NCBI RefSeq assembly: GCF_027947575.1
Contig: NZ_CP116256.1
Coordinates: forward strand, 1,302,001-1,366,000
Length of the DNA: 64,000 nt
Reading direction: 5' to 3'
DNA from: Streptomyces rubrogriseus
GTDB taxonomy: Bacteria > Actinomycetota > Actinomycetes > Streptomycetales > Streptomycetaceae
Shown here: one piece after another, positions 43,862 to 52,077 of the stretch
Position numbering within the stretch: position 1 is the stretch's first letter
Layout: every line of letters begins with the position of its first letter
Translations under genes and position numbers: made by a program
Notes under the pieces: model-generated
The model's database searches: none
Told to the model about the DNA's origin: nothing
What the model saw: the letters and a program-made list of their open reading frames with translations, nothing else

Positions 43862-45052
43862 TCAGACGCCGTCGCGCGGCGAGCCGTCCCGGGGAGACTC
43901 CGGACCGTCGCCGCCGGGCCCCTCGGACCCCTCGGACCCGTCGGACCCCTCGGGTCGGCCGGAACCTCCCGGCCCCTGCGCCGGCCCGCCGTCGTCCTTG
44001 GGCGGCCTCGGCTGGGAGCCCGTGAAGCCGCCGAAGCCCCGCCGCATCCGGTCACCGAGGTCACCGGCGCCGCCCGCGATGTCGTTGACCAGCTTCATCA
44101 GCGGGTCCTTGGAGCTGCGCACATGCGTGGCGTAGTGGGACGCCGACTCCCGGAAGGAGTCCCGCACCGAGGTGTCCTTGTCCTCGTCGCGGCGCGGGTA
44201 GTGGCCGTCCATGATCCGCTGGTAGTCCCGGGAGGCCGCCCACTTCTTCAGCTCGGCGGCCCGCACGGTGGTGAAGGGGTGCGAGCGGGGCAGCACGTTC
44301 AGGATCTTCAGCACCGAGTCGCGCAGGTCGCCGCCCGCCTCGTACTCCTCGGCCTGCTCCAGGAACGCGTCCACGTTCATCTCGTGCAGGTGGTTGCCGC
44401 CCGCGATCTTCATCAGGCCCCGCATGGAGGCCTGGAGGTCCTGGCCCACCAGCAGTCCCGCGCGGTCGGCGGACAGCTCCGACTTGCGGAACCACTCGCG
44501 CAGCGCGGTCACGATCGCCATGATCGCCACGTTGCCCAGCGGGATCCAGGCGACCCGGACGGCGAGGGAGGTCAGGAAGAGCAGGATCGTCCGGTAGACC
44601 GCGTGCCCGGACAGGGCGTGCCCGACCTCGTGCCCGACGACCGCCCGCATCTCCTCCTCGTCGAGCAGCTCGACCAGGCCCGTGGTGACGACGATGATCG
44701 GCTCGTCCAGGCCGATGCACATCGCGTTCGGCACCGGGTCCTGGTTGACGTACATCGGGGGGACCTTCTCCAGGTCCAGGATGTAGCAGGCGTCGCGCAG
44801 CATGACGTTCAGATGGGCGAACTGCCGGTCCGAGACGCGCACCGAGTCGGACAGGAACAGCAGCCTGAGGCTCCGCTCGGGCAGCAGGCCGCTCAGCGCC
44901 TTGAAGACCGTGTCGAAACCGCTCAGCTTGCGCAGCGCCACCAGCGCGCTGCGGTCGGCCGGATGCTCGTACGCCCGTGAGGAGATCCCGGGGAAGCGCC
45001 TGCGCTGCCTGCTCGGCACGTGCTCGTGCCCGTTGTGGTGGCCGTCGGACAT
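43862..45052 (-). CDS. M48-family membrane metallopeptidase (HtpX/Ste24-like)
   Basis: 396 residues. Zinc motif HEVGH in AVVGHEVGHALSGH; the third ligand glutamate is in the downstream SELSADRAGLLVGQD. Hydrophobic segments flank the active site (TILLFLTSLAVRVAWIPL, VAIMAIVTAL). Such enzymes cleave or quality-control membrane proteins on the cytoplasmic side. The C-terminal ~70 residues are a Gly/Ser/Glu/Pro tail with a GSEGSEG repeat. I chose the ATG at 45052 (MSDGHHNGHEHVPSRQRRRF), because GGGGAAGAG precedes it. The ATG four codons upstream has no ribosome binding site. Confidence 0.88.
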   Translation of the reverse strand: MSDGHHNGHEHVPSRQRRRFPGISSRAYEHPADRSALVALRKLSGFDTVFKALSGLLPERSLRLLFLSDSVRVSDRQFAHLNVMLRDACYILDLEKVPPMYVNQDPVPNAMCIGLDEPIIVVTTGLVELLDEEEMRAVVGHEVGHALSGHAVYRTILLFLTSLAVRVAWIPLGNVAIMAIVTALREWFRKSELSADRAGLLVGQDLQASMRGLMKIAGGNHLHEMNVDAFLEQAEEYEAGGDLRDSVLKILNVLPRSHPFTTVRAAELKKWAASRDYQRIMDGHYPRRDEDKDTSVRDSFRESASHYATHVRSSKDPLMKLVNDIAGGAGDLGDRMRRGFGGFTGSQPRPPKDDGGPAQGPGGSGRPEGSDGSEGSEGPGGDGPESPRDGSPRDGV

Positions 45053-45193
45053 CTCTTCCCCCATGCGCGTATGTGTGACCTGGACGTACGTATGGTCTTT
45101 GCGAACCCTTGTGCGGCCCTTTGCGCCCCCCGAGCCGGGCCCAGCCTAGGCGGAGATACCGTGGACGGGCAGTACGTCGAAGGAGTCCACGCC

Positions 45194-45355
45194 ATGCAGC
45201 ACATCCCCCACACCGACTGGCTCGCCGGGGCCGCGACCGCCGCCGAGCAGCAGGGGCCGGGGAGTCTGCTCCGGATCGTCCTGATCGTCATGGTGGTGGG
45301 CTGTGTGCTGACCGCGTGGTTCCTGCTGCGGGGGTACAAGCAGAAGGACGACTGA
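45194..45355 (+). CDS. Small single-helix membrane protein
   Basis: 53 residues. AAGGAG (45179-45184) is 9 bases before ATG 45194. An N-terminal polar part (MQHIPHTDWLAGAATAAEQQGPGS) precedes one membrane helix (LLRIVLIVMVVGCVLTAWFLLRGY) and a short charged end (KQKDD). Unknown function. It is divergent from the M48 peptidase and upstream of another tiny membrane protein and nadD. Confidence 0.65.
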   Translation: MQHIPHTDWLAGAATAAEQQGPGSLLRIVLIVMVVGCVLTAWFLLRGYKQKDD

Positions 45356-45452
45356 GGAGACCCGAAGGTTCCCCGGTCGCCCCGGTGCTCGCCCGCCCGC
45401 ATACGATGAGCGGACGTCTTGTCCCGCCCACACCGGATAGGTCCTGCCGAAG

Positions 45453-45620
45453 ATGAGCCTTCCCCTCAGCGCCGCCCAGTTCGTCACCCTCGCCGCCGAG
45501 GGCGGCGAGGAGCACGGCGGCAACCACGAGAGCCTCAGCCCCTACGTCACCGGCATCGGCGCGTTCGTCATCCTGCTGCTCCTGCTGTGGATCACCACCC
45601 GGTTCAACCGCGACCGCTGA
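45453..45620 (+). CDS. Small membrane protein upstream of nadD
   Basis: 55 residues: a polar, His/Glu-rich N-terminus ([20 protein letters not shown]), one membrane helix ([18 protein letters not shown]) and a basic end (RFNRDR). The upstream CCGAAG is a modest ribosome binding site. I recall a protein of this length and composition beside nadD in many Streptomyces, so it is likely real despite its size. Function unknown. Confidence 0.65.
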   Translation: MSLPLSAAQFVTLAAEGGEEHGGNHESLSPYVTGIGAFVILLLLLWITTRFNRDR

Positions 45621-45665
45621 GCCCGCGGCTCCGTGGGCGCGACCGGGTCACTCCGGGCGGGCCGG

Positions 45666-45671
45666 TAGGGT
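45666..45671 (+). promoter_or_regulatory. Putative -10 box of nadD (leaderless start)
   Basis: TAGGGT lies 8 nt before ATG 45680, with no ribosome binding site in between. Confidence 0.4.
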
Positions 45672-45679
45672 CTGCTCGC

Positions 45680-46396
45680 ATGGGAGAGCACGACACGCCT
45701 ACCGGCCCGGCGCACGCGCCGGCGCGCGGCACGCAGAACGCGGTGCCCGCCCGCGCCACCGGTCCGGTCCAGGGCCCGGTGAACGGTCCGGCCGACGGGC
45801 CGTCGGCCGGCAAGCGACGCCTGGGCGTCATGGGCGGCACCTTCGACCCGATCCACCACGGCCACCTCGTGGCCGCCAGCGAGGTCGCCGCGCAGTTCCG
45901 GCTCGACGAGGTGGTGTTCGTGCCGACCGGGCAGCCGTGGCAGAAGAGCCACCGTGCGGTCTCCGCGGCCGAGGACCGCTATCTGATGACGGTCGTCGCG
46001 ACCGTCGAGAACCCGCAGTTCTCCGTCAGCCGCATCGACATCGACCGCGGCGGCCCCACCTACACCGTCGACACCCTGCGCGACCTGCGCGCCCTCAACC
46101 CGGACGCGGACCTGTTCTTCATCACCGGGGCCGACGCCCTCGCCCAGATCCTCACCTGGCGCGACAGCGAGGAACTCTTCTCCCTCGCCCACTTCATCGG
46201 CGTCACCCGGCCGGGACACACCCTCACGGACGCCGGGCTCCCCAAGGGCGGCGTCTCGCTCGTCGAGGTCCCCGCCCTCGCCATCTCCTCCACGGACTGC
46301 CGTGCGAGAGTCGCCAAGGGCGATCCCGTCTGGTACCTGGTGCCCGACGGAGTCGTGCGCTATATCGACAAACGCCACCTGTACCGCGGCGAGTGA
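45680..46396 (+). CDS. nadD: Nicotinate-nucleotide adenylyltransferase
   Basis: 238 residues. It adenylates nicotinate mononucleotide to deamido-NAD in NAD synthesis. Nucleotidyltransferase motifs: [21 protein letters not shown] with the catalytic Hxx[35 protein letters not shown], and the C-terminal [13 protein letters not shown] plus [10 protein letters not shown]. The conserved fold begins at about residue 49. The preceding Gly/Pro/Ala-rich stretch is either a disordered extension or a mis-set start; a GTG at 45779 would shorten it. Followed by the LCP-like gene (16 bases) and rsfS, a common actinobacterial order. Confidence 0.93.
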   Translation: MGEHDTPTGPAHAPARGTQNAVPARATGPVQGPVNGPADGPSAGKRRLGVMGGTFDPIHHGHLVAASEVAAQFRLDEVVFVPTGQPWQKSHRAVSAAEDRYLMTVVATVENPQFSVSRIDIDRGGPTYTVDTLRDLRALNPDADLFFITGADALAQILTWRDSEELFSLAHFIGVTRPGHTLTDAGLPKGGVSLVEVPALAISSTDCRARVAKGDPVWYLVPDGVVRYIDKRHLYRGE

Positions 46397-46412
46397 GCCG
46401 AGAGGGGCACCG

Positions 46413-48206
46413 GTGAACGACGGATACGACGCGGGACACGGCGACGACCAGTACGAACTCGTCGGCTACGACGAGTACGGCCGCCCCGTGTACCGCCAGG
46501 CCCAAGGACAGGCGCAGGCCCAGGGACAGGGCCACGCCCAGCCCGGCCACCAGCAGCAGTACGACCCGTACGCGCAGCAGCAGGGGCAGCAGGGGCAGCA
46601 GGGGCAGCCGTACGGGCAGTCCGGGCAGCCCTACGGACAGCAGGGACAGCAGTACGGGCAGCAGCAGTACGGACAGCAGGGCTACGGCTACGACCCGTAC
46701 GCCACCGGCAGTCAGCAGCCCGTCCAGCAGCCCTACGACCCCTACGGCTCCCAGGGCGGCTACGACACCGGCCGGCAGCCCGCGCAGCCGCCGTACGACC
46801 CGTACGGCCGGGCCGCCACCAGTGGCCCGCAGCCCCGGGTCGCCGAGCAGACCGCCCACATCCCGCAGCAGGCGGGCCCGCCCGAGGAGCGGGAGCGCAC
46901 GGACCCCGCCGAGGCGGCCGAACCCGGCGGGGACTACCGCACCGAGCAGTTCGCCTTCGTCGAGGAGCCGGCCGGCGACTCCGAGGACGTCATCGACTGG
47001 ATGAAGTTCACGGAGAACCGCACCGAGCGCCGCGAGGAGGCCCGCAGGCGCGCCCGCTCGCGCATCGTCGCCCTGGTCGTCGTGCTGGCGCTGGTCGCGG
47101 TCGGCGGCGTCGGCTACCTCTGGTACGCGGGGAAGCTGCCCGGGCTGTCCTCCTCCGACGACAAGACCGGCGGTACCACGACGGCCGGCGCCCAGAAGCG
47201 CGACGTGATCGCCGTCCACCTGCACGACACCAAGGGCGGCGGCACCTCCACCGCGCTGCTCGTGAACAACACCACCACCAAGCAGGGCACCGCCGTGTTG
47301 GTGCCCAACGCGCTCGCCCTGACCGGCGACGACGGCAGCACCACCACGCTCGCCAAGTCCGTCGGCGACGAGGGCCCCGACGCGACCCGCACCGCCCTCG
47401 ACTCCGCCCTCGGCACCGACATCGAGGGCACCTGGCGGCTGGACACGCCCTACCTCCAGATCCTCGTCGACCTGGTCGGCAACATCGACGTCGACACCGA
47501 CGCCGACGTCCCCGACCCGGAGTCCAAGGACAAGGGCGCAGCACCTCTCGTGCACAAGGGCGAGGGCCAGACCCTCAGCGGCAAGATGGCCGTCGCCTAC
47601 GCCACCTACAGCGCCAAGGGCGAGGAGGCGAACGCCCAGCTCCAGCGGTTCGGGCAGGTCATGCAGGGCGTCCTGCGCAAGCTGTCCTCCGATCCGCAGG
47701 CCGCCACGACCACCGTCCAGACCCTGGGCATGATCCTCGACCCGCCGCTGACCGAGAAGGACCTCGGCACCTTCCTCGCCGGGCTCTCCGACCGTGCCAA
47801 GGGCGGCGACTTCAAGACCGCGCTGCTGCCCGTCCAGGACGGCGGCGGGCTCAGCGCCGAGGCCGGCGACAGCGTCGTCAAGGACGTCCTCGGCGGCACC
47901 GCCAAGAGCCCCGACAAGGACGCCGCCGTCAGCGTCTCGGTCCGCAACGCCACCGGCGTCGAGGACCGCACCGGCAAGGCCCGCGTCGTCCTCCTCAACG
48001 GCGGCTTCACCTTCGTGTCGGGCGGCACCGCCTCCGGCACCGAGGCCACCTCACAGGTCGTCTACGCGGAGGCCGCCGACAAGGAGAACGCCGTCCAGGT
48101 CGCCAAGACCCTGGGCCTGCCCACCGGCTCCGTCACCCAGGGGAAGGTCTCCGCGAACGCGCGGGTCTCGGTGGTGCTCGGGCAGGACTACAAGCCGGCG
48201 TCGTAG
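46413..48206 (+). CDS. LCP (LytR-CpsA-Psr)-like protein with LytR_C domain, PdtA-type
   Basis: 597 residues, GTG start, GAGGGG at 6-nt spacing. The N-terminal ~210 residues are a cytoplasmic Gln/Gly/Tyr-rich low-complexity region (repeats of QGQQGQPYG). One membrane helix lies near residues 214-234 (IVALVVVLALVAVGGVGYLWY). The outer part begins with a divergent LCP-like domain (IAVHLHDTKGGGTSTALLVNNTT ... LQILVDLVGNIDV) and ends in a LytR_C domain (VSVSVRNATGVEDRTGKARVVLLNGGF ... VVLGQDY). LCP enzymes transfer wall polymers to peptidoglycan. Here the usual catalytic arginines (RDxxV- and RxR-type motifs) are not evident. By position it matches S. coelicolor PdtA (SCO2578), reported to attach polydiglycosylphosphate; that link is from memory. 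Confidence 0.75.
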   Translation: MNDGYDAGHGDDQYELVGYDEYGRPVYRQAQGQAQAQGQGHAQPGHQQQYDPYAQQQGQQGQQGQPYGQSGQPYGQQGQQYGQQQYGQQGYGYDPYATGSQQPVQQPYDPYGSQGGYDTGRQPAQPPYDPYGRAATSGPQPRVAEQTAHIPQQAGPPEERERTDPAEAAEPGGDYRTEQFAFVEEPAGDSEDVIDWMKFTENRTERREEARRRARSRIVALVVVLALVAVGGVGYLWYAGKLPGLSSSDDKTGGTTTAGAQKRDVIAVHLHDTKGGGTSTALLVNNTTTKQGTAVLVPNALALTGDDGSTTTLAKSVGDEGPDATRTALDSALGTDIEGTWRLDTPYLQILVDLVGNIDVDTDADVPDPESKDKGAAPLVHKGEGQTLSGKMAVAYATYSAKGEEANAQLQRFGQVMQGVLRKLSSDPQAATTTVQTLGMILDPPLTEKDLGTFLAGLSDRAKGGDFKTALLPVQDGGGLSAEAGDSVVKDVLGGTAKSPDKDAAVSVSVRNATGVEDRTGKARVVLLNGGFTFVSGGTASGTEATSQVVYAEAADKENAVQVAKTLGLPTGSVTQGKVSANARVSVVLGQDYKPAS

Positions 48207-48300
48207 GGGGCGGAGCGCGGCGGACGGTTTTCCGCGTGGGCCCGTGTCGGCGGTCGTGAGACCCTTGAGGTCAACCGACCGCCGACCCGAAAGCCAGGCA

Positions 48301-48747
48301 GTGACCGCGACCGACCGCTCCATCGAACTCATCAACGCCGCCGCCCAGGCGGCGGCCGACAAGCTCGCGCACGACATCATCGCCTACGACGTCAGCGACG
48401 TGCTGTCGATCACGGACGCCTTCCTGCTGGCGTCCGCGCCCAACGACCGCCAGGTCAAGTCGATCGTCGACGAGATCGAGGAGCGGCTGAACAAGGATCT
48501 GGGCGCCAAGCCGGTGCGCCGCGAGGGCGACCGCGAGGCCCGCTGGGTCCTGCTCGACTACGTCGACATCGTCGTCCACGTCCAGCACAGCGAGGAGCGC
48601 GTCTTCTACGCCCTGGAGCGGCTGTGGAAGGACTGCCCCGAGCTGGAGCTGCCCGCCGACGCCAAGGAGACCCGCGGCAAGGCGGAGGAGCACGCGAAGC
48701 TCCAGGCCGCCGAGGAGGCGACGCCCACCGACGAGGACTGGCGGTGA
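48301..48747 (+). CDS. rsfS: Ribosomal silencing factor RsfS
   Basis: 148 residues. It binds ribosomal protein L14 and blocks subunit joining when nutrients are scarce. Core: DIIAYDVSDVLSITDAFLLASAPNDRQVKSIVDEIEE, REGDREARWVLLDYVDIVVHVQHSEERVFYALERLWKD. A ~30-residue charged C-terminal extension is typical of actinobacteria. GTG start; the end overlaps the next gene by four bases (GTGA). Confidence 0.94.
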   Translation: MTATDRSIELINAAAQAAADKLAHDIIAYDVSDVLSITDAFLLASAPNDRQVKSIVDEIEERLNKDLGAKPVRREGDREARWVLLDYVDIVVHVQHSEERVFYALERLWKDCPELELPADAKETRGKAEEHAKLQAAEEATPTDEDWR

Positions 48748-49415
48748 GCGCCACCGGCGAGGTGACGGCGGGCAGGCCGGGCCGCGGCCGCCGCGTCATC
48801 CTGTGGCGTCACGGCCAGACCGCGTGGAACGTGGAGCGCCGCTTCCAGGGCAGCACGGACGTCGCGCTGACCGAGACCGGCGTGAACCAGGCCCGCCGCG
48901 CGGCCGGACTGCTCCTGCACCTGAGGCCCGACGCGATCGTCGCCTCCGACCTCGCGCGCGCCGCGGACACGGCCGCCGAGCTGTCCGTGCTCACCGGCCT
49001 CGAGGTGACCCTGGAGGAGGGCCTGCGGGAGACCTACGCGGGCGTCTGGCAGGGGCTGACCCACGAGGAGATCATCGCCCGGCACGGCGACGAGTACGCG
49101 GCCTGGAAGCGCGGCGAGCCCGTGCGCCGCGGCGGCGGCGAGCTGGAGACCGAGGTCGCCGACCGCGCCGCCCCCGTAGTGCTGCGGCACGCCGAGAAGC
49201 TCCCCGAGGACGGCACCCTCGTCGTGGTCAGCCACGGCGGCACGATCCGTACCACCATCGGCCGCCTGCTCGGCCTGGAACCGCACAGCTGGGAGAGCCT
49301 CGGCGGCCTGACCAACTGCTGCTGGTCCGTGCTGGGCGAGGGCGCTCGCGGCTGGCGCCTGCTGGAGCACAACGCCGGCACGCTGCCGGAACCGGTGATC
49401 GGCGACGACGTCTGA
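48744..49415 (+). CDS. Histidine phosphatase (phosphoglycerate mutase-like)
   Basis: 223 residues. Catalytic RHG motif in VILWRHGQTAWNVERRFQG (near residue 22) and second histidine in VVVSHGGTIRTTIGRLL. Further signatures: SDLARAADTAAEL and LRETYAGVWQGLTHEEI. A dPGM-like or broad-specificity phosphatase; in mycobacteria the gene after rsfS encodes a related enzyme sometimes annotated as glucosyl-3-phosphoglycerate phosphatase, so that activity is a candidate here. Translationally coupled to rsfS through GTGA. Confidence 0.85.
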   Translation: MSATGEVTAGRPGRGRRVILWRHGQTAWNVERRFQGSTDVALTETGVNQARRAAGLLLHLRPDAIVASDLARAADTAAELSVLTGLEVTLEEGLRETYAGVWQGLTHEEIIARHGDEYAAWKRGEPVRRGGGELETEVADRAAPVVLRHAEKLPEDGTLVVVSHGGTIRTTIGRLLGLEPHSWESLGGLTNCCWSVLGEGARGWRLLEHNAGTLPEPVIGDDV

Positions 49416-49423
49416 ACCGCGAT

Positions 49424-49453
49424 TTCACTTTCCGGCAGGTCGCAGGCTAAAGT
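49424..49453 (+). promoter_or_regulatory. Putative promoter of the first tRNA-Ala gene
   Basis: TTCACT (49424-49429), 18-bp spacer, TAAAGT (49448-49453). It lies about 70 bp upstream of the tRNA, right after the phosphatase gene. Confidence 0.5.
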
Positions 49454-49523
49454 TCTTCTTGTTCGCCCCGCCGAGCGGAGCGGACGAGGAGCAGGACCAT
49501 GCGGCTCGGGTCGCGTGGCACCA

Positions 49524-49596
49524 GGGGCTATAGCTCAGTTGGTAGAGCGCCTGCATGGCATGCAGGAGGTCAGGAGTTCAATTCTCCTTAGCTCCA
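49524..49596 (+). tRNA. tRNA-Ala (anticodon GGC), copy 1
   Basis: 73 nt with a full cloverleaf. The acceptor stem is GGGGCTA/TAGCTCC with the G3-U70 pair that identifies alanine tRNAs; discriminator A73. Anticodon loop ATGGCAT gives GGC. The T arm is AGGAG-TTCAATT-CTCCT. CCA is not encoded. A strong terminator follows 14 bases later. Identical to the copy at 50339. Confidence 0.98.
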
Positions 49597-49609
49597 CAAC
49601 CCACGGACG

Positions 49610-49637
49610 AATCCCGTCCCCTTCGGGGGGCGGGATT
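49610..49637 (+). terminator. Intrinsic terminator after tRNA-Ala copy 1
   Basis: AATCCCGTCCCC, tetraloop TTCG, GGGGGCGGGATT, then TTTTCG: a 12-bp stem with one G-T pair and a T run, a classical rho-independent terminator. Confidence 0.9.
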
Positions 49638-49723
49638 TTTCGTCTCCGCCCGCTTGAGCAACATGCGCCCCACGGGCGTATACGTCGGTGGGACTCCGTG
49701 TCCGGACCGGTACTGATGCGTCG

Positions 49724-49753
49724 CTGACCGGGTCGGTCCGGCCGTGGCAGAAT
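49724..49753 (+). promoter_or_regulatory. Putative promoter of the zinc-ribbon pair
   Basis: CTGACC (49724-49729), 18-bp spacer, CAGAAT (49748-49753), about 45 bases before the ATG at 49798. Confidence 0.45.
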
Positions 49754-49797
49754 CAAACGGCCGGAAGGGGACCGCAGCCCGACGGGAGGGAGTGGCG

Positions 49798-49971
49798 ATG
49801 CCTGGGAGCATCCTCGAGGAGGTCGGTCACCTCCTCGGCGGAGCGATGGCAAGGAACACGGTCACCCGCCTCAGCTGTCCTTCCTGCGGTTCCGGGCATG
49901 TGGCCCAAGTCCTCGGCGACAACGGCGGAATCTCTTACGTGTGCACGGCCTGCGGCCACAGCTGGAGCTGA
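49798..49971 (+). CDS. Small zinc-ribbon protein
   Basis: 57 residues. Two CxxC pairs, CPSCGSGH and CTACGHSWS, separated by about 19 residues, form a zinc ribbon. The N-terminus is helical (SILEEVGHLLGGAMARN). GGGAGGG ribosome binding site 6 bases before ATG 49798; the frame is open upstream to 49744. Function unknown; the size and ribbon suggest nucleic-acid or protein binding. Followed 3 bases later by another cysteine-rich gene. Confidence 0.7.
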   Translation: MPGSILEEVGHLLGGAMARNTVTRLSCPSCGSGHVAQVLGDNGGISYVCTACGHSWS

Positions 49972-49974
49972 TCG

Positions 49975-50208
49975 ATGGGTGCACACAGGCGGAAGTGCGA
50001 CTGGTGCGGCGGCGGCACGCCCATCGTGCGCGACATGGAGCCGGTCAACCCGGACTACCAGTACTGGTGCGAGGAATGCGCGCGGGCGCTGATCATAAAA
50101 GGCGACCCCATCGAGACGTACCGCGAACTCGAGGGCGAGCCGATCTACGGCCGGCTCCTCGAGGAGCACTGCACGCTCAAACGCTTCTACTCGTTCGTGA
50201 CGGCGTGA
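49975..50208 (+). CDS. Small cysteine-rich putative zinc-binding protein
   Basis: 77 residues. Cysteine pairs CDWC near the start and CEEC (residues ~32-35) could bind one zinc. The rest is helical and acidic (YRELEGEPIYGRLLEEHCTLKRFYSFVTA) with another cysteine near the end. ATG start 3 bases after the previous gene, GGAG upstream: a two-gene operon sandwiched between the two tRNA-Ala genes. Function unknown. The 130 bases up to the second tRNA hold only its promoter region (possible -10 TAATGT, 50295-50300). Confidence 0.68.
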   Translation: MGAHRRKCDWCGGGTPIVRDMEPVNPDYQYWCEECARALIIKGDPIETYRELEGEPIYGRLLEEHCTLKRFYSFVTA

Positions 50209-50338
50209 CGGCTGGCGGCGGCGGTGTGACGAGCCCGCAAGAGGGCAAAGCGGGCAAAGCGGAAACGATTTGGTGTTGTGCCCGGTCGACCGTGTAATGT
50301 TGGCGTCGCCGCCGGGGAGACCGGGCGGCGGACAACAA

Positions 50339-50411
50339 GGGGCTATAGCTCAGTTGGTAGAGCGCCTGCATGGCATGCAGGAGGTCAGGAGTTCAATTCT
50401 CCTTAGCTCCA
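50339..50411 (+). tRNA. tRNA-Ala (anticodon GGC), copy 2
   Basis: Base-for-base identical to the copy at 49524-49596 over all 73 nt, including the G3-U70 pair and anticodon GGC; the identity extends 2-3 bases past each end. CCA is not encoded. A strong terminator follows at once. Confidence 0.98.
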
Positions 50412-50416
50412 CAGTT

Positions 50417-50457
50417 CGACGAAACCCCCCGGATCATTGATCCGGGGGGTTTCGTCG
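50417..50457. terminator. Bidirectional terminator after tRNA-Ala copy 2
   Basis: CGACGAAACCCCCCGGATCA (50417-50436) pairs fully with the sequence at 50438-50457 around a single T, giving a ~19-bp stem. It ends 9 bases from the stop of the convergent NuoF-like gene, so it probably serves both. Confidence 0.88.
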
Positions 50458-50466
50458 TTCGCGGCG

Positions 50467-52077
50467 TCAGCGGCCGAGCGCCCGCCGGCCCCGGCCCTGG
50501 GACAGCACCGGAAGGTTGGTGCGCGAGGCCGGCGCCTGCCCGCGGGTGTCCTCCTCGATCCGCAGCGCCAGCGCCGGGCAGCGGCGCACCGCCCGCACCG
50601 CCTTGGCCTCCGCGAACCGCGGCACCTCGGCCTGCGCGACGGTCGGGAAGCCGTCGGCGCCGAGCTGGAAGACCTCCGGCAGGATGTCCGCGCACAGCCC
50701 GTGCCCTCGGCACAGCGTCCAGTCGACGAAGATCTTCTGGCGGCTCGGGCCGTTCTCCTCCCCGCCGCCGGGGACGCCGGTCGGGGCCCTGCCCCCCTCG
50801 AAGAGCGGCAGGACGCCCTCCACGGGCCGACCGCAGCCGTTGCCGAGGACATGGGCGGCCAGGTCGTCCGTGAACGCCTTGACGGTCGACTCCAGGAACA
50901 TCGCCGAGCCGTCCGGGTGCGAGCAGGCACCGCGCCGCTTCACGTTCTTCGCGACCTGCTTGACCGCCTCCAGGGCGGCCGGACCGCCGCCGTTCAGGAT
51001 GTCCTCCAGCCCCCGTGCGGCGGCCGGCAGGCCCAGGTAGCAGGGGCCGCACTGGCCGGCGCTCTCCTCGGCCAGCCACTGCGCCACCCGCAGCGACTCG
51101 CCCAGCGGGCAGGTGTCCTGACCGATCGGCAGGATCGCGCCCGCGCCGAGCGAGCCGCCCACCTGCTGCAAGGAGTTGCGGGAGACGATCGCCTCGTCGA
51201 CGGTCGCCGCGTCGATCCACTTGCCGTGGTAGCCGCCGGTCAGCACGCCCTGCGGCACCGGCGGAGCGCCGGCCAGCTGGAGGACGTAGCGCAGCGGCAC
51301 GCCCGTCGGGACCTCGATCACCATCGGGCGGGCCACCGCGCCGGAGACCGTGAGCATCACGGTGCCCGGCTCGTCGTACAGGCCGGTGTTGCCGTAGCGC
51401 TCCGGGCCGATGCGGGCGGCGATCGCCAGCTGGGCGAAGGTCTCGGCGTTGGACAGCAGGGTCGGTGCGCCGCCGACGCCGCTCCTGGAGGCGCTCACCT
51501 TGCGGCCGGGCGGGATCGCCGGGCCGCCGTCGATGGAGCGGATCAGCGAGGCCGCCGCGCCGGTGACCATGCGCACCGGATTGCGCTGCACGCGCGCGCG
51601 GAGCGCGGACCGGCGGCCGTTGCTCAGGCCGCGCTCGGCCAGGGCGGCCTCCATGGAGCGCTGTGTGGACTCGCGGGTGACCCCGATGACGAGGGTGCGG
51701 GCGCCCATCGCCTCGGCGCACAGCAGCGCGCCGTCCAGGATCAGGTGCGGGGCACGGTTGATCAGCACCGTGTCCTTGCGGCAGGCCGGTTCGTCCTCGC
51801 TGCCGTTGACGACCACGACCGGCCGTACGCCGCGCTTGATCGCCGCCTCGGCGACCGAGCGCAGCTTCTTGTGGAAGGGGAAACCCGCGCCGCCGCGGCC
51901 CTTCAGGTTGATGCGTTCGGAGAGCTGCGCGAGCTGCTCCCCGCCCATCGGTTCGAGCGGGCCGTGCACCTTGAGGTGCATCGGGAGATCGAGCCGCTCG
52001 ACAAGGTCGAAGCCCGACGTGAGCTGGGGAAGCCCGACCACGCGGACCTCCGGGACGTCGGGCAGGGCCTCGTTCAA
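50467..52077 (-). CDS. NuoF-like flavoprotein fused to a C-terminal ferredoxin
   Basis: 536 residues. NuoF/51-kDa fold: FMN-binding INLKGRGGAGFPFHKKLRSV, VVVNGSEDEPACRKD, the SLBB-like middle (VMLTVSGAVARPMVIEVPTGVPL), and the 4Fe-4S segment ESAGQCGPCYLGLPA. The C-terminal ~90 residues form a small ferredoxin: IFVDWTLCRGHGLCADILPEVF ... VRRCPALAL, with cysteine spacing of 3Fe-4S/4Fe-4S actinobacterial ferredoxins. It likely moves electrons from NAD(P)H or a partner to a membrane acceptor. The TTG start at 52077 overlaps the upstream stop (TTGA) and follows GGAGG at 7 nt. Coupled to the ferric-reductase-like gene. Confidence 0.82.
   Translation of the reverse strand: MNEALPDVPEVRVVGLPQLTSGFDLVERLDLPMHLKVHGPLEPMGGEQLAQLSERINLKGRGGAGFPFHKKLRSVAEAAIKRGVRPVVVVNGSEDEPACRKDTVLINRAPHLILDGALLCAEAMGARTLVIGVTRESTQRSMEAALAERGLSNGRRSALRARVQRNPVRMVTGAAASLIRSIDGGPAIPPGRKVSASRSGVGGAPTLLSNAETFAQLAIAARIGPERYGNTGLYDEPGTVMLTVSGAVARPMVIEVPTGVPLRYVLQLAGAPPVPQGVLTGGYHGKWIDAATVDEAIVSRNSLQQVGGSLGAGAILPIGQDTCPLGESLRVAQWLAEESAGQCGPCYLGLPAAARGLEDILNGGGPAALEAVKQVAKNVKRRGACSHPDGSAMFLESTVKAFTDDLAAHVLGNGCGRPVEGVLPLFEGGRAPTGVPGGGEENGPSRQKIFVDWTLCRGHGLCADILPEVFQLGADGFPTVAQAEVPRFAEAKAVRAVRRCPALALRIEEDTRGQAPASRTNLPVLSQGRGRRALGR

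Noticed and set aside
49524..50411. tRNA-associated integrated element
   Set aside because: No integrase, excisionase or direct att repeat; the two tRNAs are complete genes and the DNA between holds only two small ordinary genes.
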